Shown here piece by piece: positions 24,470-33,292 of a DNA stretch of 41,194 bases. Under the pieces are notes generated by a model that worked only from the letters and a program-made list of their open reading frames with translations, did no database searches and was not told where the DNA came from. The number at the start of each line of letters is the position of its first letter. The first letter of the stretch is position 1. Source of the stretch: a filamentous cyanobacterium CCP2. GTDB lineage: Bacteria > Cyanobacteriota > Cyanobacteriia > Elainellales > Elainellaceae. The DNA lies in NCBI GenBank assembly GCA_003003615.1, contig PVWD01000021.1:1-41194 (forward strand), written 5' to 3'. A program made the translations under genes and the position numbers.

Positions 24470-25708
24470 ATGGTTTCTGATCAATCCATTAAGACTGTAG
24501 CGCAATCTTTTTCCTGGCTCCACCGAGGGACAAATGAGATCTTCCCGAATCAGCCAGATTCCACCGATCCCAACGAAAACCTGGAGGCACGACTGGCCAA
24601 AGCCGATCGCCCTTTGCGGGTTAAGTTGGGCATTGACCCCACCGGGACAGAAATTCACCTTGGGCATAGTATTGTATTCCGAAAACTCCGAGCCTTCCAG
24701 GATGCCGGACACAAAGCCGTGCTGATCATTGGTGACTTTACCGCCCGCATTGGCGACCCAACAGGCAAATCGGAAGTGCGGAAGCAGTTGACGGTAGAGC
24801 AGGTGAAACAAAACGCCGACACCTATCTCGAACAAGTTCGCCCCATTCTAGACTTTTCTCCAGAGAAACTAGAAATTCGTTACAACTCGGAATGGTTAGC
24901 AGATTTAGATTTATCAAAAATCCTGGAATTGCTAGGCACGATGACCGTTGGGCAAATGCTGGCCAAGGAAGGATTCGCTGAACGCTATAAAAAAGAGACT
25001 CCCATCTATCTACACGAGTTTCTCTATCCCTTGATGCAAGGCTATGACTCAGTAGCAGTCCAGGCAGACGTGGAGCTAGGTGGAACCGATCAGAAATTTA
25101 ATCTGGCAGTCGGTCGAGATTTGCAGCGGCACTTTGGGCAAACACCGCAGTTTGGTTTACTTTTGCCGATTTTAATTGGGACAGACGGTGTACAAAAAAT
25201 GTCGAAGTCCTTGGGCAACTATGTCGGGTTGATGGACACTGCCCAGGATATGTACAACAAGCTGCAAAAAACCCCCGATGCCCTGGTCGAAGAATACTTT
25301 GAGCTATTGACCAACCTACCGCTGAACAAACTGCCTGAAGCCGCCCGCGATCGCCAGGAACTCCTTGCCCTGGAAATCACCACCCAATATCACGGGAAAG
25401 AAGCCGCCCTTGCCGCCCAACAAGCTGCCAGAGCCGTCGCCGGAGGCAACCTCGATCATGTCGGGGAAGCAGTCGAATTTTCTCTGGCCAACGTTCAATT
25501 TCCAGCCAAGCTGTTCTATATCCTCAGTGCCGCAGGTCTATGCAGCAGCAGTTCCGATGCCCGTCGGCAAATCCAAAATGGAGCCGTCCGCCTCGACGGT
25601 GAACCCATCAAGGAAGTCGATCGCACCTTTGAGTCAGTAGAGGAATTAGACGGCAAGTTGTTGCAGGTGGGCAAGCGAAAGTTTGTGAGGTTGGGGAGTG
25701 GAGAGTAG
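24470..25708 (+). CDS. tyrS: Tyrosyl-tRNA synthetase
   Basis: Class I aminoacyl-tRNA synthetase charging tRNA-Tyr, 412 residues. The Rossmann domain has the HIGH-type motif HLGH at 63-66, the tyrosine-binding region [21 protein letters not shown], and KMSKS at 243-247. The C-terminal S4 RNA-binding domain is seen in [20 protein letters not shown]. The TyrRS family with the longer KMSKS spacing (TyrZ-like) fits. The gene's last codons run into a GGGAGT tandem repeat, which has supplied the stop codon. The start ATG at 24470 has a weak ribosome-binding site. Confidence 0.96.
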   Translation: MVSDQSIKTVAQSFSWLHRGTNEIFPNQPDSTDPNENLEARLAKADRPLRVKLGIDPTGTEIHLGHSIVFRKLRAFQDAGHKAVLIIGDFTARIGDPTGKSEVRKQLTVEQVKQNADTYLEQVRPILDFSPEKLEIRYNSEWLADLDLSKILELLGTMTVGQMLAKEGFAERYKKETPIYLHEFLYPLMQGYDSVAVQADVELGGTDQKFNLAVGRDLQRHFGQTPQFGLLLPILIGTDGVQKMSKSLGNYVGLMDTAQDMYNKLQKTPDALVEEYFELLTNLPLNKLPEAARDRQELLALEITTQYHGKEAALAAQQAARAVAGGNLDHVGEAVEFSLANVQFPAKLFYILSAAGLCSSSSDARRQIQNGAVRLDGEPIKEVDRTFESVEELDGKLLQVGKRKFVRLGSGE

Positions 25709-25755
25709 GGAGTAGGGAGTAGGGAGTAGGGAGTGAGGAGTCGGGAGTCGGGATG
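25691..25755. repeat. GGGAGTA tandem repeat overlapping the tyrS stop
   Basis: About eight copies of GGGAGTA/GGGAGTG/GGGAGTC in tandem. The first copies are within the last codons of tyrS; the TAG at 25706 is part of a repeat unit. Confidence 0.85.
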
Positions 25756-25797
25756 CCCAGAATTTTGTGTAGGTTAACCCCAAACTAAATTGGACTT

Positions 25798-25952
25798 ACG
25801 CAGTTGTTTTGAGATACATCTCAGGCTAAAAGCTGAAATCCATTTATGGAAGTTAAGCAAATATTAGGTAATCCGTAGCGCAGGCATCTTGCCTGCCAAT
25901 GAGACGAGTACCCGATCGCAGTGACCGAATTTAATTTTTAACTTCCATTGGT
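25798..25952. mobile_element. Dispersed MITE-like element with ATGGAAGTTAA ends
   Basis: A non-coding unit whose inner part is bounded by inverted ends: ATGGAAGTTAA at 25846-25856 and TTAACTTCCAT at 25939-25949. Its core is CCGTAGCGCAGGCATCTTGC and the rest of that palindrome (25873-25898). The left flank from 25798 matches 8398-8500 block by block. A partial relative lies at 4330-4440 with a similar CGATCGCA...CGAATTTGACTTTAAC right side. No ORF. It fills most of the 413-base gap between tyrS and pyrF. Confidence 0.6.
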
Positions 25953-26121
25953 TTAGATCACAGAAGATTTCCCATTCCCTCTTGTCTGCCCAGTGATGTC
26001 CCTTTAGCCCTTCCTTCACCTAAAATCTGAACACCCCCTTACTCTTCCTCCCCCAAAACCAACCCCATCCGTTAATTGAATTCATCAACCTAGACACTCC
26101 CACCACCATCCATCCGCTGCC

Positions 26122-26829
26122 ATGCTCGATCGCATTATTGTTCCTCTCGATGTTTCCTCTGAAGTGGAGGCGGTTGCCCTGCTCGATCGTCTGCCAGATG
26201 TCACCTTTTGGAAGGTGGGGCTGGAGTTGTTTACCAGCACAGGAGCGGGGATTCTTCAAATCCTAAAAGAGCGTCAAAAACGAATTTTTTTGGATCTAAA
26301 GTTTCATGACATTCCCAACACGATGGCGGGGGCTTGTCGGGCGGCAGGGCGGTATGGTGTAGATTTGCTTACTGTTCATGCGGTAGCAGGGAAAGAGGCT
26401 CTTGAGGCGGCCCAGGCGGCGGCTGAGGTGGGTGCATCGGAGGCGGGCTGCTCCGTGCCCAAGCTAATTGCCATTACGGTGCTGACCAGCTTAACGGCGC
26501 GAACCCTGGCCTTTGAATTGAAAATTCCCCTGGAGTTGGAAGACTACGCTCTGCAAATGGCTTTACTGGCAAAGGAGAGCGGTCTGGCGGGGGCAGTTTG
26601 TTCGCCGCAGGAAGCTGCCCAACTGCGGGATATTTGTGGCAAGGAATTTTTGCTGGTTTGTCCGGGGGTGCGACCAAGCTGGGCGGAGGCAAAGGATCAG
26701 AAACGATCGCTCACACCTGAGGCTGCATTGAAAGCAGGGGCAGACTATCTGGTCATTGGTCGGCCCATTACAATGGCAGATGATCCGGCGGCAGCATTTC
26801 GGCGAATTTGTCAGGAATTAAAGACTTGA
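26122..26829 (+). CDS. pyrF: Orotidine 5'-phosphate decarboxylase
   Basis: Last step of UMP synthesis, decarboxylating OMP; 235 residues, soluble TIM barrel. Hallmarks: [20 protein letters not shown] at the N-terminus, the catalytic [13 protein letters not shown] (Lys and Asp of the D-x-K-x-x-D network), [36 protein letters not shown] and the phosphate-binding [11 protein letters not shown]. All are complete. Length is normal. The gene starts at 26122 after the repeat-filled gap and is followed after 55 bases by a same-strand gene for an exported protein. Confidence 0.97.
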   Translation: MLDRIIVPLDVSSEVEAVALLDRLPDVTFWKVGLELFTSTGAGILQILKERQKRIFLDLKFHDIPNTMAGACRAAGRYGVDLLTVHAVAGKEALEAAQAAAEVGASEAGCSVPKLIAITVLTSLTARTLAFELKIPLELEDYALQMALLAKESGLAGAVCSPQEAAQLRDICGKEFLLVCPGVRPSWAEAKDQKRSLTPEAALKAGADYLVIGRPITMADDPAAAFRRICQELKT

Positions 26830-26884
26830 AATTCTGCGTTTGGCAAAAAGCTTCACAGGGGTAGGGCAGGGGGAAAAGTGAGGG

Positions 26885-27544
26885 ATGCAGCGCAAGATGA
26901 AGCGGATTTTGAGCAAAATGGCGATCGTCAGTTTGGCAGGCGGGTTTTCTATATCAGGAATGCTGGGAATATGGGGAAACTCATTCGCAGCCGAGTCAGT
27001 GCGCCCAGAGAACAATCCGGAAAACCTTGAAGTGAACCCTGAGCCGATCGCCAGACCGGAAAATCCACAATACATTCGCCCATCTATCCAATGCCCCAGC
27101 GAATTGGAAGAACTGCTGCCCTTGCTGCTGCGCGATTTGCCAAGCTATGCCAACCGGGTGAACCAGCGAGCCTACCCATTGGATATTCGGACAGGAAACA
27201 TTCCAGGCTATGTGTTGCTTGCCACCCGTCCAGACTTTGAACCGTTGCCGCTAACATCCAGAGCCTACACCCCCACCCAAGAAGACGATACCACCCAAAT
27301 TTTCTTTACCACCCTGGAGCGGCAATACGTCCCCAATGCATCTGTTCGTTTACAACATCACCATTGGGCATTTTTAACCCAAACCACGCGAGGATGGCGG
27401 CTGGTGTTGATGGTTTCTGCGATCGATAATGTTCCTGCTGATGAACCACCAACGCCACCCCATGACAGCAGCGAAGGAGTCATTGCCCAAGCAATTCGTT
27501 TATGGTTAAGGGACTGTCAGGCGGGAAGCGTAGCACCAATTTAA
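26885..27544 (+). CDS. Exported protein of unknown function
   Basis: A 219-residue protein with a signal peptide (MQRKMKRILSKMAIVSLAGG..., AFA-type site around residue 36), a Glu/Asn/Pro linker, and an ordered mature domain (IQCPSELEELLPLLLRDLPS, VLLATRPDFEPLPL, TTQIFFTTLERQYVP, WAFLTQTTRGWRLVLMVSAI). It closely resembles cyanobacterial conserved exported proteins of no known function; I recognise no enzyme motif. A second ATG at 26900 is an alternative start that keeps the signal peptide. The repeated aromatic/Leu pattern around WRLVLMVS suggests a beta-sandwich. It may share a transcript with pyrF. Confidence 0.75.
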   Translation: MQRKMKRILSKMAIVSLAGGFSISGMLGIWGNSFAAESVRPENNPENLEVNPEPIARPENPQYIRPSIQCPSELEELLPLLLRDLPSYANRVNQRAYPLDIRTGNIPGYVLLATRPDFEPLPLTSRAYTPTQEDDTTQIFFTTLERQYVPNASVRLQHHHWAFLTQTTRGWRLVLMVSAIDNVPADEPPTPPHDSSEGVIAQAIRLWLRDCQAGSVAPI

Positions 27545-27648
27545 GTTGTGCCAACCAAATATAAACAATCTCTCAGAACCGCTATTGAAGCAACAGTCGA
27601 TCATGAGATCATGGCCTAGAATAGCTCGGTTCTGTTTAACGGAGGAGA

Positions 27649-29106
27649 ATGATGGCTTTATCTGTAACTGATCCAGAGCAGTGGTACACCGTATACGAGG
27701 AGGCTTCCGTCAAACAGCAGTACGAGATGCTTCTGGATGCTCTTGCCCAACCGCTCACTCCCGACATTATTGAAGACCTGGATTTGCCCATGCTGTTGGC
27801 GATGATGCGAGATGAGTTGGTGCATACAAACCAGCTTGAAAAGGCCGTGGCATTAATTCACGCTTTGCATGAACAGCAACCAGAATTGCATCAGGAAGAA
27901 TTCCCATTTTTAGATAATTTGCTAATTGAGTACTTTCTTTACCAAGATGATCTTGAGCAAGTACGGGAAGGTCTAGGACAATTTCTTAAAAACCCCGCTG
28001 AGGATATTGACCAAACCCTGATAACGCTGGATTACTTGAAACTATATGATGCCAGAGGATTGGCGATCGAGCTTTGCCAAGCAGCCTACGAGCCAGTGAA
28101 GGAGTCTCCCAAGGCGATTCGCGCTTCAGAAATGGCCTTCAGCAACATTTTGCTTTATGACCAAATGCAGTGTGCTTATGAGCAGCTTCAGCACGGTGAA
28201 ACGGTCGATTGGGACGCTTTTCTAGAAAAATCTGTGCAGTATGGCTTCCCAAAAAAGCCGAAATGGATTGCAGAGATTCAGCAGAATTTGACAACGGAAC
28301 TAGAGAACAATCCAGCATTTCTTGCCCAGTTTAAGCGCGATCGATCGACGGCATTGCAATCTATCTCCGTTCGCTTTTATCAATACATGGCGGAGCAAAA
28401 GCAGGTTAGTTTTATCTGTAGTTCGGCAATTTGGAAAGCAGTCATTAGTTTTCTAGATAATCGCCAAACACCTCGCAAAAAGCTTTCCCAACCTGAACTT
28501 TACTTTGCCTTTGAACAAGAAGAACTCGATCAATCGCTGACCCAAATGATTGGTGGTTTGCTATCAATGGCGCAGGCAAAGGGTTTTGGGCTGCTGTGGG
28601 GCATTCCCTATGTGTATGATTTTCTGCTTGCAAAACAATTCATTTCCAACGAGGTGTATCAGCAAGCAATGGACAGCACCAACGCCCTCAAAGCCATGAT
28701 TTTAGAAAACTATCCCAAGCTGTGGCGGTTTGATTTTGTCCATCGTTGGCAACCGCCGGATAGTGTTTCTGTGGAAGCGTTTGGAGCCGAAGCCAGACAG
28801 TTTGCTGCCAGTTTGGAGCCTGTCACACCGCTCAGCGAAGAACCTGGGAAAGGGGTAACCCATCAGACTTTTATTGACAACTTGAAGCAACATATGCCGC
28901 CAGAGGTGCTGGAAGCATTTGAGCAACTGGTTGCCGAAGAGGGTGCAGACGAGGAGGAAGAAGAAGAGGAGTACATTCAACCCATTGTTCGGTTTAGAGA
29001 ACCGATCGAGGACTACAAAGCACCGAAGAAACGTAAATCTCCTTTGCGATTAGCAGCCGAGCTACCAGACGAGAAGCCGCCCAAGCAGCGGAAGAAGAAA
29101 CGTTAA
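27649..29106 (+). CDS. Helical cytosolic protein, unknown function
   Basis: A 485-residue, mainly helical protein without signal or membrane segments. The start is decided by GGAGGAG directly before ATG 27649 (ATG 27652 is the alternative). Residues 1-200 contain helical hairpins like a degenerate TPR (LEKAVALIHALHEQQPEL, DLEQVREGLGQFLKNPAED). The rest is an alpha domain with conserved Trp/Phe. The C-terminal 60 residues are first acidic (EEEEEEEY) and then very basic (KRKSP..., PKQRKKKR), a pattern of proteins that touch nucleic acid or ribosomes. I know no family for it. It stands alone. Confidence 0.75.
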   Translation: MMALSVTDPEQWYTVYEEASVKQQYEMLLDALAQPLTPDIIEDLDLPMLLAMMRDELVHTNQLEKAVALIHALHEQQPELHQEEFPFLDNLLIEYFLYQDDLEQVREGLGQFLKNPAEDIDQTLITLDYLKLYDARGLAIELCQAAYEPVKESPKAIRASEMAFSNILLYDQMQCAYEQLQHGETVDWDAFLEKSVQYGFPKKPKWIAEIQQNLTTELENNPAFLAQFKRDRSTALQSISVRFYQYMAEQKQVSFICSSAIWKAVISFLDNRQTPRKKLSQPELYFAFEQEELDQSLTQMIGGLLSMAQAKGFGLLWGIPYVYDFLLAKQFISNEVYQQAMDSTNALKAMILENYPKLWRFDFVHRWQPPDSVSVEAFGAEARQFAASLEPVTPLSEEPGKGVTHQTFIDNLKQHMPPEVLEAFEQLVAEEGADEEEEEEEYIQPIVRFREPIEDYKAPKKRKSPLRLAAELPDEKPPKQRKKKR

Positions 29107-29273
29107 GGGTCTGTAAAATCTCTGCTCTAAACCAAAAATTTGGGCGAAGAGCAAAAGTCAGTTGATGGAAGTTAAATTGAACAGGTTAGGACAGGTTCAG
29201 GTTGCTCTAGCCGTCCGCAAATCGGTTGAAGCGATAAGATGCAGTCCATCCTTTTTACTGCTGCTATGGCGCA

Positions 29274-30467
29274 TTAAACGAAGACAAAATCATTAAAGGC
29301 AAACACAGTAGGGTTAACGTTTTCCACAATCGCCAGCCGTTCAGTACCCACCCGAATCACTGTGCCACTGCCCCTAGGAGCGATCGTCAGATCACTAAAC
29401 GTGAGGCCATCTGCCAAGCCAATGCGGTCTTGTCCTTTGCGGAAATCACCAATGATGGCAAACCCTTTAGTGCGTTGAATCACAAAGATATCTCGATCGC
29501 GCCCACCCAGCATTCGATCGCGTCCGGCATCCCCAATTAGCACATCCCGGCCCCGACCGCCGACCAATAAATCATTCCCGTTGCCCCCCAGCAGCGTATC
29601 AGCCCCAGCTTGCCCTTCCAACGTATCTCGACCGTCACCGCCGTTTAGCTCATCATTGCCTTTGCCGCCCAAAAGCGTATCATTTCCTTCATTGCCAAAC
29701 AGAACATCACTGCCGCTCTGTCCGCGCAATTCATCACTTCCCCGTCCGCCTTCCAAGGTGTCATTGCCTGCATCGCCAATCAACAGGTCATCGCCATCGT
29801 CTCCCCACAGCCGATCGTTGCCATCGCCGCCGCGCAGGGTGTCATTACCAGAGTCGCCCCGAATTTCATCGTTGCCCCTGTCACCGTTTAGCTCATCGTT
29901 GCCGTTGCCACCCCGGATGTCGTCATTGCCATCCCCGCCGGAAATTGTGTCATCACCATCATCTCCCCTGAGGGTGTCATTGCCGGAGTCGCCTCGAATC
30001 CGATCGTCGCCACTGCCCCCTAACACTAGGTCGTCGCCGCTTTCGCCGTTAATATCATCATCACCACTGTCCCCTCGGATGGTGTCATTGCCATCGCCGC
30101 CGCGCAATGTATCCTGACCGGAACCGCCTCGGATGTCATCATTGCCGCGTTCGCCAAAGATGGTGTCATTGCCACTGCCGCCAATCAAGCGATCGTCACC
30201 ACCGCGCCCTTCAATGCGATCGTTTCCTGCCCGGCCATCCAAGCGATCATTGCGGTCTGTGCCACGAAGAGTATCATTACCAATGGTTCCGACTCGGTTC
30301 ACGCCCGTAGCGAACCCACCGCCAATAACACCGCCGCCAATTATGCCACCGCCAATGACACCACCCAAAAGGTTATCCAGCAGGTTTGTGGTTTGGCGAA
30401 CGGGTTGAGGCACGAGAATACTGGTTACACTTGTCCTTCTAAACAGGGAATCACTAATTCGTTCCAC
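29274..30467 (-). CDS. RTX (hemolysin-type) calcium-binding repeat protein
   Basis: A 397-residue protein built around 29 uninterrupted nonapeptides of the form G-G/N-x-G-N-D-x-L-x, which bind calcium as a parallel beta-roll. Before them is a short leader, then a Gly-rich segment (GGVIGGGIIGGGVIGGG). After them is a C-terminal domain DIFVIQRTKGFAIIGDFRKG ending FNDFVFV, typical of cyanobacterial RTX proteins exported by type I secretion. The start is likely GTG 30467, because AGGAGA lies seven bases before it; the frame upstream to 30578 has no ribosome-binding site and a non-protein-like composition. No adhesin, protease or lipase domain is attached. No secretion genes are near. Confidence 0.9.
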   Translation of the reverse strand: MERISDSLFRRTSVTSILVPQPVRQTTNLLDNLLGGVIGGGIIGGGVIGGGFATGVNRVGTIGNDTLRGTDRNDRLDGRAGNDRIEGRGGDDRLIGGSGNDTIFGERGNDDIRGGSGQDTLRGGDGNDTIRGDSGDDDINGESGDDLVLGGSGDDRIRGDSGNDTLRGDDGDDTISGGDGNDDIRGGNGNDELNGDRGNDEIRGDSGNDTLRGGDGNDRLWGDDGDDLLIGDAGNDTLEGGRGSDELRGQSGSDVLFGNEGNDTLLGGKGNDELNGGDGRDTLEGQAGADTLLGGNGNDLLVGGRGRDVLIGDAGRDRMLGGRDRDIFVIQRTKGFAIIGDFRKGQDRIGLADGLTFSDLTIAPRGSGTVIRVGTERLAIVENVNPTVFAFNDFVFV

Positions 30468-30675
30468 GACTGTATCTCCTAAAACTCGATCGCACTCATA
30501 CCGAAGGGATAGTGAGCTTGTGTCTTTGCCAAGTTTGGCTCGATCGCAGCCGAACTCGCTTGACAGAAACCACAGCATTCCACAGCGTTGTAGAGCATAC
30601 TTTTGTAGTGCTTACTCAATTATGGAATTCAATCGTTTCCTTGTCTTTAGACCGAGTGGGTGAGATTAAGTTCCA

Positions 30676-31296
30676 CTAACCAGCTGATTTTTTCTCTCCA
30701 ATAAAGGGAGTGCCCCACGCTTCCCAGTTTTCTTTGTTAAAGGGCGATTTCCACTTTTTGATCAAAGCAGACTCTAACCGTTGCCGAGGGCGTGTTTGAG
30801 TTGGGGCATTTGGCCAAAAGCTAATGTTTACCGTTACCGGCAACTGATAAAGACGATGAGCCGTCACATAGTTCAACAAATATCGCTTGCAGTCGTGTTC
30901 ACCTTTCCAGCGTTGGTTAGACTTGACCGTTTCGCCCACGTACAGCAAAATCGGCAACTCATGATCAATCACAAAATACAAAGCGGATGTGCCCGTGTCT
31001 TCAAACTTCGATCGCCAAAATTCAGTGTTTTGTTGAGGTAAATGGAAAGGGTGAATGCTATCTGGATTCGCTGCATCAGGTAAAGCCGCCCCATTGGGTG
31101 ACGTGGGCAGATCAAACAGGGTTCCTTGCTGGGTTGGAGGATGGACACAAACCTGCTGTTGAAACTCAAACACTCGCTGTTTCCAGGCTTGCAAGGATTC
31201 ACGGCTAATGGGCAGCGATTCCGTTTTTGGTTTAACGCTGTACGTTGCGGATAGCTCGGAGGCAGAAAAAAGGGAAGTTTGTTCAATTCTCGTCAC
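30676..31296 (-). CDS. GIY-YIG nuclease-like protein
   Basis: The C-terminal half has a GIY-YIG-type fold: ALYFVIDHELPILLYVGET gives the two beta strands (FVI/YVG in place of GIY/YIG), followed by the KGEHDCKRYLLNY helix and the RLESALIKKWKSPFNKENW motif with the expected Glu and Asn. The first 100 residues are a separate, poorly conserved part (SLFSASELSATY, QAWKQRVFEFQQQV). The start is uncertain: GTG 31296 opens MTRIEQTSLF and fits; the frame runs on to 31668, and ATG 31395 is another option, but it would extend across the divergent promoter of the carboxypeptidase gene. A host repair or element-derived nuclease role is inferred. Confidence 0.6.
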   Translation of the reverse strand: MTRIEQTSLFSASELSATYSVKPKTESLPISRESLQAWKQRVFEFQQQVCVHPPTQQGTLFDLPTSPNGAALPDAANPDSIHPFHLPQQNTEFWRSKFEDTGTSALYFVIDHELPILLYVGETVKSNQRWKGEHDCKRYLLNYVTAHRLYQLPVTVNISFWPNAPTQTRPRQRLESALIKKWKSPFNKENWEAWGTPFIGEKKSAG

Positions 31297-31484
31297 AATA
31301 ACGCTCTGAAACAGTGATTTTTGGGACAAATTATGACGGCCGCTAAGAATAGCACATCTTCTCCGAACTTGATTTCGGTAAATAAAAATCTGCATAATGA
31401 AACCTGCATTGTTTAAAAGCAGCCTTCCCTGTCCGTTCTGGTTTCCCTGTTTTTCCTGTTGAACTTGGTGTGGGGTTATACGCC

Positions 31485-32360
31485 GTGAAATTTTCCAAAC
31501 GTCTGCGGTACGGGTTGCAATTTGTGTTGGTTTTGTGCGTTGTGATGCTGGTGGGCTTGTCTGGCAGTCGGGGGGTTGCTCAAACAGTCGATCGCCCCAT
31601 TCCATCCACCGGGGATTTTGTCCGCGATACGTTGAATGCTCCGGTTTGCCCTGCCCAGTTAGGCTCATTCATTGATGAGATTATTCGTCAGCCGGCCGTT
31701 GCCGATGGGCGTTGGGGCGTTGTCGTTGAGTCTGCCTCTACTTCAGAACCGCTTTATAACCACAACTCCGAAGATTTTTTGATTCCAGCTTCCAATATTA
31801 AGCTGTTTACCACTGCGGCGGCTCTGCAACTGTTGGACTTAAACACATCAACCGGGCGATCGACCTGGGAACCTCGAATTCGCATCATCAACGGCAACAG
31901 TGATAACTCGTCTGCGGATGCCCTGCTGGCTCGGATTGGTGGCACTCGTGCCGTTCAGGATACGCTGCTTCAGTTGGGGATTGATCCGGCAAGCTATCGG
32001 CAGGTGGATGGTTCGGGGCTGTCGCGAAACAACATTGCCCAGCCTAAAGCCTTTGTGAATTTGCTCAAGGCCATGCGATCGGCTTCAGGCGGTGATATTT
32101 TCTATCAGTCTTTGCCTGTTGGGGGGGTAAGCGGCACTTTGCGAAACCGCTTTCGGGGAACTCCAGTTGCAGGCAAAGTTCATGCCAAAACGGGAACGCT
32201 GAATGGAGTTCGGGCTTTGTCAGGCTATTTAGAACATCCAGACTATGAAGAGCTAATGTTTAGTATTGTGGTGAACCAACCCGGACAGTCAGGCTCCGTT
32301 CTATTACAGGCGATCGACCAGATTGTGGTGCAGTTGGCGCGAGTGTCGGTGTGTGAGTAG
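31485..32360 (+). CDS. Minimal D-alanyl-D-alanine carboxypeptidase (S13, PBP4-like)
   Basis: Periplasmic penicillin-binding peptidase that trims peptidoglycan stem peptides. From GTG 31485 the protein has 291 residues with a signal peptide (residues 1-33, ending VAQ). Active-site motifs are Ser103-N-I-Lys106 in PASNIKLFT, Ser180-Arg-Asn182 in SGLSRNN, and Lys235-T-G in KTGTLNGVRALSGY. E. coli PBP4 is about 477 residues; here the segment between SxxK and the SDN-A-LL helix is only about 35 residues (residues 107-145), so the large domains II and III inserted there are absent. GTG 31470 would add five residues. It leads a same-strand run with the two genes that follow. Confidence 0.85.
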   Translation: MKFSKRLRYGLQFVLVLCVVMLVGLSGSRGVAQTVDRPIPSTGDFVRDTLNAPVCPAQLGSFIDEIIRQPAVADGRWGVVVESASTSEPLYNHNSEDFLIPASNIKLFTTAAALQLLDLNTSTGRSTWEPRIRIINGNSDNSSADALLARIGGTRAVQDTLLQLGIDPASYRQVDGSGLSRNNIAQPKAFVNLLKAMRSASGGDIFYQSLPVGGVSGTLRNRFRGTPVAGKVHAKTGTLNGVRALSGYLEHPDYEELMFSIVVNQPGQSGSVLLQAIDQIVVQLARVSVCE

Positions 32361-32384
32361 CGAGTCGTTCTCTCTTCTCATGAA

Positions 32385-33275
32385 ATGAACCTCATGAAGC
32401 CGATCTATCTTCCCTTTACCAGCCCTCAATGGCATCTCAAATTGGGCTTGAAGCCGCTCAATTTACAGGATTGGATTGAAATTGATCAGGAATTTTCCGC
32501 CTATCTCAGCCGTAAAACCAGCCTGTTGCAAGAACGCCATTCTGAAGTATTTGGTTGCTTGCCAGGAAGTGAAGCCGCACAGCAAGAAGTGCTGGATTTA
32601 TTGCTGGAACATTTGCCCAAACGGTTTCCAGAGGTTTATCGATTACAGGATCATCAAATTACCAATTTGCTCACCCAACAGGTTTGGCAAATTTCTGATT
32701 TTGCTGAAAACCCTCTAGAGTTAGCCGGACGGCTGATCCAGGAGGATTTATGCATAATGCAGCCCCGTTCAGAAGAATATGTTTTGGTGGCGGGTTCTGT
32801 CTGCTTTCCGTTTAACTGGTGGTTCCCCGAAAAGTTAGGACTGCCCCTGATGCAAATTCACGCACCTGTCCCCGAATACAACACAAAGCTGAATCATCCG
32901 GTGAACAATTTTTTCGATCGCCTTCAGGTCAATCATCCTGGATATCGGTTGAATTGGGGATTGGTTGATACTCCAGATCTTTGCCTAGCAAAACACGAAG
33001 CTGAAACCATTAATAGCCCTCTGACTGTGAATACGATCGCCCATCAATTATGGATTCGGGTAGAACGCCAAACATTGCGGAAACTTGCACAAACAAACGC
33101 AATTCTATTTACCATTCGGACGTACATTTATCCTCTATCAATTCTGGAACAACATCCAACAATGGCGAAGAATTTGCTGCTCAGTATTCAATCGATGCCA
33201 ATCAGAATGCAAAAATACAAAAATTTACCCTCCATTCGAGAAATATTGTCGGACTATCTGAATCAGATAAGCTAG
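32385..33275 (+). CDS. DUF3445 family, heme-dependent oxidative N-demethylase-like protein
   Basis: A 296-residue protein of the DUF3445 family, whose characterised members are heme-binding oxidative N-demethylase subunits. Motifs seen: WIEIDQEFSAYLSRKTSLLQ, the ERHSEVFGCLPGSEAAQQEVLD region, LQEDLCIMQP-like LIQEDLCIMQP, VLVAGSVCFPFNWWFPEKLG and IHAPVPEYNTKLNHPVNNFFDRLQ, which is the family's most recognisable stretch. Downstream come LWIRVERQTLRKLAQTNAIL and FTIRTYIYPL. The physiological substrate in cyanobacteria is unknown. ATG 32385 is used; ATG 32394 is nearly as good. It begins 24 bases after the carboxypeptidase stop and ends 17 bases before the GST start. Confidence 0.85.
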   Translation: MNLMKPIYLPFTSPQWHLKLGLKPLNLQDWIEIDQEFSAYLSRKTSLLQERHSEVFGCLPGSEAAQQEVLDLLLEHLPKRFPEVYRLQDHQITNLLTQQVWQISDFAENPLELAGRLIQEDLCIMQPRSEEYVLVAGSVCFPFNWWFPEKLGLPLMQIHAPVPEYNTKLNHPVNNFFDRLQVNHPGYRLNWGLVDTPDLCLAKHEAETINSPLTVNTIAHQLWIRVERQTLRKLAQTNAILFTIRTYIYPLSILEQHPTMAKNLLLSIQSMPIRMQKYKNLPSIREILSDYLNQIS

Positions 33276-33292
33276 AGGTAAAGGTGAATCCG

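Noticed and set aside
29581-30408. Plus-strand Ser/Pro-rich frames opposite the RTX repeats
   Set aside because: Shadow of the GGxGxD repeat coding; no start signal.
31297-31668. N-terminal extension of the GIY-YIG-like frame
   Set aside because: It would overlap the start of the divergent carboxypeptidase gene and its promoter, and has no protein-like pattern.
33050-33292. N-terminal extension of the GST frame
   Set aside because: It lies wholly within the preceding gene's coding region and lacks family similarity; the ATG at 33293 has a good ribosome-binding site.
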